From the NCBI RefSeq assembly GCF_026342735.1, contig NZ_JAPEMM010000001.1, positions 4,154,001-4,218,000 on the forward strand: 64,000 nt of DNA. Direction: 5' to 3'. Below are positions 42,059-48,719 of this stretch, in pieces. The position numbers and the translations under genes are program-made. This DNA is from Streptomyces sp. NBC_00193. GTDB taxonomy: Bacteria > Actinomycetota > Actinomycetes > Streptomycetales > Streptomycetaceae. The notes beneath the pieces are model-generated. The model worked only from the letters and a program-made list of their open reading frames with translations. It had not been told where the DNA came from and made no database searches. Every line of letters begins with the position of its first letter. Position 1 is the first letter of the stretch.

Positions 42059-42292
42059 ATGGGTGCACACCGGCGGCGGTGCGACTGGTGCAACAACGGC
42101 ACGCCGATCGTGCGGGACATGGAGCCGGTCAATCCCGACTACCAGTACTGGTGCGAGGAATGTGCGCGGGCGCTGATCATAAAAGGCGACCCGATCGAGA
42201 CCTACCGCGAGCTGGAGGGCGAGCCGATCTACGGGCGGCTGCTCGACGAGCACTGCACGCTGAAGCGGTTCTACCAGTTTGCGCGTGCGTGA
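42059..42292 (+). CDS. small zinc-ribbon-like conserved protein
   Basis: 77 residues. Two CxxC pairs, RRCDWC (near residue 8) and YWCEECAR (near 31), are spaced like a treble-clef or zinc-ribbon knuckle. The rest is acidic with LEGEPIYGRLLDEHC. GGGAGGGA about ten bases before ATG 42059 is a good ribosome binding site. It lies between two identical tRNA-Ala genes, with terminators isolating it from the first. Function unknown; zinc binding is inferred from the cysteine spacing. Confidence 0.8.
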   Translation: MGAHRRRCDWCNNGTPIVRDMEPVNPDYQYWCEECARALIIKGDPIETYRELEGEPIYGRLLDEHCTLKRFYQFARA

Positions 42293-42372
42293 CCCAGAGA
42301 CGTGCGGCTCGTCAGGGTATGTGACGAACTGCCACGAAACGGACATGGCCCGGGCTCCGCGGAAACCGATTT

Positions 42373-42400
42373 TTGGACCAGGGCCATCACCGTGTAATGT
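42373..42400 (+). promoter_or_regulatory. candidate promoter for the second tRNA-Ala gene
   Basis: TTGGAC (42373-42378) and TAATGT (42395-42400) are 16 bases apart, 55 bases before the tRNA. Confidence 0.45.
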
Positions 42401-42455
42401 TTGGGATGTCGCCAAGGGGAACCGGAAACGGGCCACGAAGCGGCAGGCAAGACAA

Positions 42456-42528
42456 GGGGCTATAGCTCAGTTGGTAGAGCGCCTGCATGGCATGCAGGAG
42501 GTCTGGAGTTCAATTCTCCATAGCTCCA
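42456..42528 (+). tRNA. tRNA-Ala (anticodon GGC), copy 2
   Basis: Identical over all 73 bases to the copy at 41851, again without an encoded CCA. ACCGGAAACGGG starts 35 bases upstream, as in copy 1, and may be a shared promoter-proximal or processing element. The following terminator is unrelated in sequence to that of copy 1. Confidence 0.97.
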
Positions 42529-42534
42529 CAGTGA

Positions 42535-42570
42535 AGAAGCGGGCCACCCGGAAACGGGTGGCCCGCTTCT
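42535..42570 (+). terminator. terminator after tRNA-Ala copy 2
   Basis: A perfect 16-bp stem (42535-42550 with 42555-42570) is closed by a GAAA tetraloop. Confidence 0.85.
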
Positions 42571-42622
42571 CGTCGTGCGTCCACCGGCCGGAAGGGCAGA
42601 GCACCGCCGGGAGCCGCTGCGG

Positions 42623-42628
42623 TACCCT
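42623..42628 (+). promoter_or_regulatory. -10 box (TACCCT) for the leuS leader transcript
   Basis: TACCCT ends six bases before ATG 42635 of the leader peptide, implying a leaderless leader-peptide mRNA. Confidence 0.5.
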
Positions 42629-42634
42629 GACGCC

Positions 42635-42673
42635 ATGCGTGCCGTACGCCTTCTGCTTACCGAGCCGCGCTGA
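42635..42673 (+). CDS. leuS leader peptide MRAVRLLLTEPR
   Basis: A 12-codon frame with three consecutive leucine codons, CTT CTG CTT, at positions 6-8 and a TGA stop. CTT is rare in high-G+C streptomycetes, which would make translation sensitive to leucyl-tRNA supply. It is followed by a hairpin (42680-42685 with 42695-42700) and then by a U-tailed terminator, all before leuS. This is the layout of a classical transcription attenuator; slow translation at the Leu codons would favour read-through into the synthetase gene. Confidence 0.7.
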   Translation: MRAVRLLLTEPR

Positions 42674-42713
42674 ACAGTTCCGACCCCACGAAGCGGTCGG
42701 CCCGGCGCGGCGC

Positions 42714-42737
42714 CCCCTCCTGTGCGAGGGGTTTTTT
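42714..42737 (+). terminator. attenuator terminator upstream of leuS
   Basis: A 6-bp stem (42714-42719 with 42726-42731) and 6-base loop are followed directly by six T residues (42732-42737). It lies between the leader peptide and leuS with no other gene to terminate. A U-run of this kind is rare in this G+C-rich sequence. Confidence 0.75.
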
Positions 42738-42786
42738 CGTTTGGGCAGCAGAACCGGCAGAGACGATCGATGGAGCTTCAGGAATC

Positions 42787-45660
42787 ATGAGCGAGACGAA
42801 CACCCCGGCCCCCGAGGCGGCCGAGGCGCACCGTTACACGGCTGCCGTGGCCGCCGACATCGAGGCACGCTGGCAGGACGTATGGGACGCGCAGGGCACG
42901 TACGAGGCCCCGAACCCGACCGGTGACCTGGCCGGCGACGCGGCGGTCGTGGCGCGCCCGAAGAAGTTCATCATGGACATGTTCCCGTACCCCTCGGGCG
43001 CGGGCCTGCACGTCGGCCACCCGCTCGGGTACATCGCCACCGACGTCTTCGCCCGCCACCAGCGGATGACCGGCCACAACGTCCTGCACACCCTGGGCTT
43101 CGACGCCTTCGGCCTGCCGGCCGAGCAGTACGCCGTGCAGACCGGTACGCACCCGCGCGTGTCGACCGAGGCGAACATCGAGAACATGAAGGTCCAGCTG
43201 CGCCGGCTGGGTCTGGGCCACGACAAGCGCCGGTCGTTCGCGACGATCGACCCGGACTACTACAAGTGGACCCAGTGGATCTTCCTGCAGATCTACAACT
43301 CCTGGTACGACGCGGACGCCGCGAAGGCCCGGCCCATCGCCGAGCTGGTCGCCTCCTTCGAGGACGGCTCCCGTGAGCTGCCCGGCGGCGCCTCCTGGGC
43401 GGCGCTGAGCGCGGCCGAGCGGGCCGACGTGCTGAACGGGTACCGGCTGGCGTACGCCTCGGACGCGCCCGTCAACTGGTGCCCCGGGCTGGGCACCGTA
43501 CTGGCCAACGAGGAAGTCACCGCCGACGGCCGGTCCGAGCGCGGCAACTTCCCCGTCTTCAAGTCCAAGCTGAGCCAGTGGAACATGCGGATCACGGCCT
43601 ACGCCGACCGCCTGATCGACGACCTGGACGCGCTGGACTGGCCCGAGGCCATCAAGCTGCAGCAGCGCAACTGGATCGGCCGCAGCGAGGGCGCGCGCGT
43701 CGACTTCGCGGTCGGTGACGGCGAAGCCATCACGGTCTTCACCACCCGCCCCGACACGCTGTTCGGCGCCACCTACATGGTGCTGGCCCCCGAGCACGAG
43801 CTGGTCTCGAAGATCGTCCCGGCGGAGTGGCCCGAGGGCACCCACCAGCTGTGGACCGGCGGCAACGCGACCCCGGCCGAGGCCGTGGACTCGTACCGCA
43901 AGCAGGCAGCCGCGAAGTCGGACGTCGAGCGGCAGGCCGAGGCCAAGGACAAGACCGGCGTCTTCACCGGCGCGTACGCGACCAACCCGGTCAGCGGCGA
44001 CCAGGTGCCCGTCTTCATCGCGGACTACGTGCTGATGGGCTACGGCACCGGCGCGATCATGGCCGTCCCGGCCCACGACGGCCGCGACTTCGAGTTCGCG
44101 CGCGCCTTCGAGCTGCCGATGCGCTGCGTCGTCCGGCCCACGGACGACCGTGACGCCGACCCGCTGGAGTGGGAGGGCGCGTTCACCTCGTACGACGGCA
44201 CGATCGTCAACTCGACGGGCGAGGGCATCTCGCTGGACGGCCTGGGCGTGGTCGAGGCCAAGGCCGCGATCACCGACTGGCTGGCCGAGCGCGGCATCGG
44301 CGAGGGGACCGTCAACTTCCGGCTGCGCGACTGGCTGTTCAGCCGCCAGCGCTACTGGGGCGAGCCCTTCCCGATCGTCTACGACGAGGACGGCGTCGCC
44401 TACCCGCTGCCCGAGTCGATGCTGCCCCTGGAGCTGCCGGAGGTCGAGGACTACTCGCCGCGCACCTTCGCGCCCGACGACGCGGCCTCCCAGCCGGAGA
44501 CCCCGCTGTCGCGCAACCAGGAATGGGTCAACGTCGAGCTGGACCTGGGCGACGGTCGCGGGGTGCGGTCCTTCCGGCGCGAGACCAACACCATGCCGAA
44601 CTGGGCCGGCTCCTGCTGGTACGAGCTGCGCTACCTGGACCCGAACAACGGCTCGGCCCTGGTCGACCCGGAGATCGAGAAGTACTGGATGGGCCCGCGC
44701 GAGGGTCAGCCGCACGGCGGCGTCGACCTGTACGTGGGCGGCGCCGAGCACGCGGTGCTGCACCTGCTGTACGCGCGGTTCTGGTCCAAGGTGCTGTTCG
44801 ACCTGGGCCACGTCTCCTCGGTGGAGCCGTTCCACAAGCTGTTCAACCAGGGCATGATCCAGGCGTACGCGTACACCGACTCGCGCGGTGTGTACGTCCC
44901 GGCGGCCGAGGTCGAGGAGCGTGACGGCGGCTACTTCTACCAGGGCCAGCCCGTCAAGCGTGAGCACGGCAAGATGGGCAAGTCCCTGAAGAACGCCGTC
45001 ACGCCGGACGAGATCTGCGAGGAGTACGGCGCGGACACCCTGCGCCTGTACGAGATGGCGATGGGCCCGCTGGACGTCTCGCGTCCCTGGGACACCCGCG
45101 CCGTCGTCGGCCAGTACCGGCTGCTGCAGCGCCTGTGGCGCAACGTGGTGGACGAGGAGACGGGCGCCGTGACGGTCGTCGACGGGGAGCCGGACGAGGC
45201 CACCCTGCGCGCGCTGCACAAGGCGATCGACGGGGTCGGCGCCGATATGGCCGGGCTGCGCTTCAACACCGCCATCGCGAAGATCACCGAGCTGAACAAC
45301 ACCCTGACGAAGGCGGGCCGGCCGCTGGAGCGCTCGGTCGCCGAGCGCCTGGTGCTGCTGGTGGCCCCGCTGGCGCCGCACATCGCCGAGGAGCTGTGGC
45401 AGCGGCTGGGCCACGCCGAGTCGGTCGTCCACCAGGACTTCCCGGTCGCCGACCCGGCGTACGTCGTGGACGAGAGCGTCACGTGCGTCGTCCAGATCAA
45501 GGGCAAGGTCAAGGCCCGCCTGGAGGTGTCTCCGGCCATCTCCGACGCCGAGCTGGAGCAGCTGGCGCTGGGCGACGAGGCGGTCGTGGCGGCGCTGGGC
45601 GGGGCGGAGATCCGCAAGGTGATCGTGCGCGCGCCGAAGCTGGTGAACATCGTCGTCTGA
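42787..45660 (+). CDS. leuS: leucyl-tRNA synthetase
   Basis: Class I aminoacyl-tRNA synthetase of 957 residues. The HIGH-type motif is in YPSGAGLHVGHPLGY (HVGH near residue 76), the CP1 editing domain spans about 240-430 (TTRPDTLFGATYMVLAPEHEL), and KMSKS is KMGKS (near 730). The anticodon-binding domain and C-terminal extension follow. AGGA precedes ATG 42787. Expression is probably controlled by the leader peptide and terminator immediately upstream. Confidence 0.98.
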   Translation: MSETNTPAPEAAEAHRYTAAVAADIEARWQDVWDAQGTYEAPNPTGDLAGDAAVVARPKKFIMDMFPYPSGAGLHVGHPLGYIATDVFARHQRMTGHNVLHTLGFDAFGLPAEQYAVQTGTHPRVSTEANIENMKVQLRRLGLGHDKRRSFATIDPDYYKWTQWIFLQIYNSWYDADAAKARPIAELVASFEDGSRELPGGASWAALSAAERADVLNGYRLAYASDAPVNWCPGLGTVLANEEVTADGRSERGNFPVFKSKLSQWNMRITAYADRLIDDLDALDWPEAIKLQQRNWIGRSEGARVDFAVGDGEAITVFTTRPDTLFGATYMVLAPEHELVSKIVPAEWPEGTHQLWTGGNATPAEAVDSYRKQAAAKSDVERQAEAKDKTGVFTGAYATNPVSGDQVPVFIADYVLMGYGTGAIMAVPAHDGRDFEFARAFELPMRCVVRPTDDRDADPLEWEGAFTSYDGTIVNSTGEGISLDGLGVVEAKAAITDWLAERGIGEGTVNFRLRDWLFSRQRYWGEPFPIVYDEDGVAYPLPESMLPLELPEVEDYSPRTFAPDDAASQPETPLSRNQEWVNVELDLGDGRGVRSFRRETNTMPNWAGSCWYELRYLDPNNGSALVDPEIEKYWMGPREGQPHGGVDLYVGGAEHAVLHLLYARFWSKVLFDLGHVSSVEPFHKLFNQGMIQAYAYTDSRGVYVPAAEVEERDGGYFYQGQPVKREHGKMGKSLKNAVTPDEICEEYGADTLRLYEMAMGPLDVSRPWDTRAVVGQYRLLQRLWRNVVDEETGAVTVVDGEPDEATLRALHKAIDGVGADMAGLRFNTAIAKITELNNTLTKAGRPLERSVAERLVLLVAPLAPHIAEELWQRLGHAESVVHQDFPVADPAYVVDESVTCVVQIKGKVKARLEVSPAISDAELEQLALGDEAVVAALGGAEIRKVIVRAPKLVNIVV

Positions 45661-45694
45661 CGCGTCCGTCCGACGCGTCTAGGGGTATTCCCGT

Positions 45695-45737
45695 ACGGGC
45701 AGGTTGGGGGTTCGATTGGAACCCGCGGCCTGCCCGT
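45695..45737 (+). terminator. structured element after leuS, probable terminator
   Basis: A 9-bp outer stem (45695-45703 with 45729-45737) encloses a 6-bp inner stem (45708-45713 with 45719-45724). It lies 35 bases past the leuS stop. Confidence 0.5.
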
Positions 45738-45783
45738 GGCGTTTACGGTGGAAGGGACGTAAACGGCTGGGGAAGGGACCCTC

Positions 45784-46473
45784 ATGGAGGCGGCTTTTAT
45801 CATCGTGGCCCTGGTGCTGCTGTTCGCCTTCCTGGGGCTCGGTGTCTACGTGACGACGAAGGTGGTCAAGGGCGTCGCGCGCGGCGTGGACCGGACCATC
45901 ACCCAGGCCCGCCGCACGGTGGAGGACACCACCCTGAAGGCCCGCAGCTTCGGCCAGGTCGGTGTCCCGGGCGCGCTGGCCACGCTGCGGCTGGACCTGC
46001 GCAATTCGATGCGGGCGACGCAGCAGGCGCTGTACGAGGGGGTCCAGACGGACGCCTCGCTGAAGGAGTCGATCGGGCTGTTCGAGCGGCTGAGCGCGCA
46101 CGGCCACGAACTCGACGACGAGCTGAAGCGCCTGGAGGCGGAGCCCGACCGGCAGCGGACCGCGGCGGCCCTGCCGGACCTGCGGGAGCGCACGGCGCAG
46201 ATCACCCAGGCCTCGGACTCGCTGCGCTGGGCGGCGCGCGACCGTGCGCGGCGCTTCGCGGAGGACGACCTGTCGCACCTGTCGGCCCAGATCGACGTCG
46301 AGTCGGGCGCCCTGCGGGACTGGTCCCGCGCCCCGGCCGACGACCTCCCCCACGCCACGCCCACGCCCACGTCCCCCACGTGGAACACCCCCCAGCCCGC
46401 AGCCCTCTCGGAACCCACCCCACCCCCGCAGTACCCCTGGCAGAAGACCCGGCGCCCGGAAGCGACGACCTGA
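45784..46473 (+). CDS. membrane-anchored coiled-coil protein
   Basis: 229 residues. One N-terminal helix (AAFIIVALVLLFAFLGLGVYV) acts as the anchor. The middle is mostly charged helix with heptad-like spacing (SLKESIGLFERLSAHGHELDDELKRLEAEPDRQ, in pieces; LSHLSAQIDVESGAL), suggesting a cytoplasmic coiled coil. The last 45 residues are Pro/Thr-rich and disordered. No enzyme motif; function unknown. GAAGGGA precedes ATG 45784. Confidence 0.78.
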   Translation: MEAAFIIVALVLLFAFLGLGVYVTTKVVKGVARGVDRTITQARRTVEDTTLKARSFGQVGVPGALATLRLDLRNSMRATQQALYEGVQTDASLKESIGLFERLSAHGHELDDELKRLEAEPDRQRTAAALPDLRERTAQITQASDSLRWAARDRARRFAEDDLSHLSAQIDVESGALRDWSRAPADDLPHATPTPTSPTWNTPQPAALSEPTPPPQYPWQKTRRPEATT

Positions 46474-46483
46474 GCGGGAGCTT

Positions 46484-46625
46484 TCAGCCGTCCGGCGTTT
46501 GAGGACCGGGGTCCGGGGCGGAGCCCCAGGGGGTCCGGGCGCAGCCCGACGGGAGCTGGGCGACAGCCCGTGCGGGGCCCGGTGGAACCCCTTGGCGGGG
46601 CCCGGCGGAACCGTGGGTGGGAGCC
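46484..46625. repeat. intergenic G+C-rich repeat element with tandem 18-mers
   Basis: The 240-base gap before degV starts with CCGTCCGGCGTTTGAGGAC, a sequence I recall as a common dispersed intergenic motif in Streptomyces. It then shows short inverted runs (GGGGTCC/GGAGCCCC) and two 18-bp direct copies (46572-46589 and 46595-46612) differing at one base. Confidence 0.5.
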
Positions 46626-46700
46626 CGGCTGCAGGTCACCCGGAGGCGTGGCCGGAGGGCCACCGGTAGACCCGGGCTGCCGGAACACCCCCACTGCCGG

Positions 46701-46706
46701 TAACCT
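46701..46706 (+). promoter_or_regulatory. -10 box (TAACCT) for a leaderless degV transcript
   Basis: TAACCT ends seven bases before ATG 46714, which has no Shine-Dalgarno. Confidence 0.5.
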
Positions 46707-46713
46707 CCGCCTC

Positions 46714-47559
46714 ATGTCCCGCCATGTCGCGATCGTCACGGATTCCACGGCCTACCTGCCCCCACCGGCCATGGCGCGGCACGGAATCACCTCCGTCCCG
46801 CTGACCGTGGTCCTCGGCGACGATGCCCTGGAAGAGGGCACCGAGATCTCGGCCAGGAGCCTCGCCCTGGCCCTGCAGAAGCGCCGCTCGGTCACCACCT
46901 CCCGCCCCAGCCCCGAGGACTTCGTCCGGGCCTACCGGACGGCTGTGGAGGCCGGTGCGACCGGCATCGTCAGCCTGCACCTGTCGGCGGAGTTCTCCGG
47001 CACGTACGACGCCGCCGTGCTCGCCGCGAAGACCGCCACGGTGCCCGTCCGCGTCGTCGACACCGGCATGGTCGCCATGGCCCTGGGCTTCTGCGCCCTG
47101 GCCGCGGCGGAGGTGGCCGAAGCCGGGGGCTCCCTCGACGAGGCCGTCGCCGCCGCGGAGAAGCGGGCCGCCGGCATGTCCGCGTACTTCTACGTCGACA
47201 CCCTCGACTACCTCCGTCGCGGCGGCCGCATCGGGGCCGCGCAGGCCCTGCTCGGCTCGGCGCTCGCGGTCAAGCCGCTGCTGACGCTGGACGGCGGGCG
47301 GATCGAGATGCTGGAGAAGGTGCGTACGGCCTCCAAGGCCATAGCCCGCCTGGAGGAGCTGGCCGTCGAACGCGCCGGCTCCGGCCCCGTCGACGTGGCC
47401 GTGCACCACCTCGCGGCCCCGGAACGCGCCGAGAAGCTCGCGCAGCGGCTCCGTGAGCGCATCCCCGGGCTGGTCGAGCTGCACGTCAGCGAGGTCGGCG
47501 CGGTGATCGGGGCGCACACCGGACCGGGGCTGCTGGCGGCGGTCGTCTCCCCGCGCTGA
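46714..47559 (+). CDS. DegV family fatty-acid-binding protein
   Basis: 281 residues. DegV proteins bind a long-chain fatty acid and in several bacteria (as FakB) present it to a kinase. VAIVTDSTAYLP at the start, TSRPSPEDFVRAYR and the ligand-proximal LHLSAEFSGTYDAA are typical. The last residues (AVIGAHTGPGLLA) are the family end signature. Transcribed alone, apparently leaderless. No fakA-like kinase is in the window. Confidence 0.94.
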   Translation: MSRHVAIVTDSTAYLPPPAMARHGITSVPLTVVLGDDALEEGTEISARSLALALQKRRSVTTSRPSPEDFVRAYRTAVEAGATGIVSLHLSAEFSGTYDAAVLAAKTATVPVRVVDTGMVAMALGFCALAAAEVAEAGGSLDEAVAAAEKRAAGMSAYFYVDTLDYLRRGGRIGAAQALLGSALAVKPLLTLDGGRIEMLEKVRTASKAIARLEELAVERAGSGPVDVAVHHLAAPERAEKLAQRLRERIPGLVELHVSEVGAVIGAHTGPGLLAAVVSPR

Positions 47560-47645
47560 TCACTGGATCGAGTGACGGAGATATCCACAACGCCCGGGCC
47601 ATCCACCGGAATTGAGGCTTCCGAACGCGTGTCACGGCTCGGCCC

Positions 47646-47651
47646 TACCGT
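47646..47651 (+). promoter_or_regulatory. -10 box (TACCGT) for a leaderless comEA transcript
   Basis: TACCGT ends six bases before ATG 47658; no ribosome binding site is present. Confidence 0.45.
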
Positions 47652-47657
47652 CGTGGC

Positions 47658-48719
47658 ATGACTCTTCGTACGCGCACGTCAGGTCCCGCCGGCGCCACCA
47701 GCGGCCCCGGCCGTCCCCGCCTCTCCGACAGCCGTCTGCGGCACCGCCGCGGACAGCGGCCCGGCCGTCCCGACCCCGCGGTCGTGCGGCGCCGGGCCGA
47801 GGCCCTGCTCGGAGCGGGCCGTCCTCCGGGCGCTCCGCCGCCGTCGCCGACCGGGGACACCTCTGCTGAGGTGGCTCCGCCGGGAGGCCGCTCCGTCGAG
47901 GCGGTGACCGAGCCAGCGGCTGCGGCCCGGCCGGATCCGCTGGTCAGGCCCGGTCCGGCGGTCAGGCCCGGTCCGGCGGTCCGGGCCGACGTGCCTGACC
48001 GACCCGACGAACCCGCCCGGGGCGGGGCGGTGGCTCCGCCCGAGGGCCGGGAGGTGCCCGGCGGGGCTGTGCGGTGGCTCGCGGTGCGGGAGCGGCTGCC
48101 CGTGTGGCTGCAGACCCGCTGCGGGGTGGAGCCGCGCACGGTGGCAGCCGTCTCGGTGGTGCTCCTCGTCGCCGTCGGGTTCGCCGTGCAGCAGTACGGG
48201 GCGGCCCGGCCCCGGCCGGTGACCGCACCCGCCGTGGTGGCCCCCGCGGCGGCCGCGCTGCCGGCCCCGACCGCGGCGCGGGCGGGCCCCGGCGTCGGCG
48301 CTGGTCCCATCCTGGTGGACGTCAGCGGCAAGGTCCGTGACCCCGGGGTGCGCAAGCTGCCTCCCGGCTCGCGGGTGGAGGATGCCTTGGCCGCCGCCGG
48401 GGGAGTGCGGCCCGGGACGGACACCACCGGCCTGAACCGGGCCCGCGTCCTGATGGACGGCGAGCAGGTACTGGTGGGCGTTCCGGCCCCACCGCCGCCG
48501 ATGACGGGACGTGGCGCTCCGGCGGCAGGGCCGCTGAGCCTCGGCACGGCCACGGCCGAGCAGCTGGACGGCCTGCCGGGGGTCGGCCCGGTTCTCGCGC
48601 AGCACATCGTGGACTTCCGCACGGCACGCGGGGGCTTCCGCTCCGTGGAGGAGCTCCGGCAGGTCAACGGGATCGGTGAGCGCCGCTTCGCCGACCTGCG
48701 CGAGCTGGTGCGCCCGTGA
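47658..48719 (+). CDS. comEA: ComEA family helix-hairpin-helix DNA-binding protein
   Basis: 353 residues. A long Arg/Pro-rich cytoplasmic N-terminus (about 160 residues), a transmembrane helix (TVAAVSVVLLVAVGFAV), an SLBB-type domain (VDVSGKVRDPGVRKLPPGS), and a C-terminal double HhH (AEQLDGLPGVGPVLAQHIVDF). In competent bacteria ComEA binds incoming DNA outside the membrane. Streptomycetes are not known for natural competence, so the role here is open. Overlaps comEC by four bases (GTGA). Confidence 0.93.
   Translation: MTLRTRTSGPAGATSGPGRPRLSDSRLRHRRGQRPGRPDPAVVRRRAEALLGAGRPPGAPPPSPTGDTSAEVAPPGGRSVEAVTEPAAAARPDPLVRPGPAVRPGPAVRADVPDRPDEPARGGAVAPPEGREVPGGAVRWLAVRERLPVWLQTRCGVEPRTVAAVSVVLLVAVGFAVQQYGAARPRPVTAPAVVAPAAAALPAPTAARAGPGVGAGPILVDVSGKVRDPGVRKLPPGSRVEDALAAAGGVRPGTDTTGLNRARVLMDGEQVLVGVPAPPPPMTGRGAPAAGPLSLGTATAEQLDGLPGVGPVLAQHIVDFRTARGGFRSVEELRQVNGIGERRFADLRELVRP

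Noticed and set aside
41851..42528. tRNA duplication as prophage or integrative-element attachment sites.
   Set aside because: Only 532 bases and one small gene lie between; there is no integrase, excisionase or replication gene, and the duplication covers the entire tRNA rather than a 3' end.
45695..45737. A tRNA T-arm lookalike (GGGTTCGATTGGAACCC).
   Set aside because: The pairing gives a 6-bp stem with a 5-base loop, not a 5-bp stem with a 7-base T-loop, and no acceptor, D or anticodon arms flank it.
48716..48719. Frameshift between comEA and comEC.
   Set aside because: The GTGA overlap is the normal coupled arrangement, and both proteins are complete at this junction.
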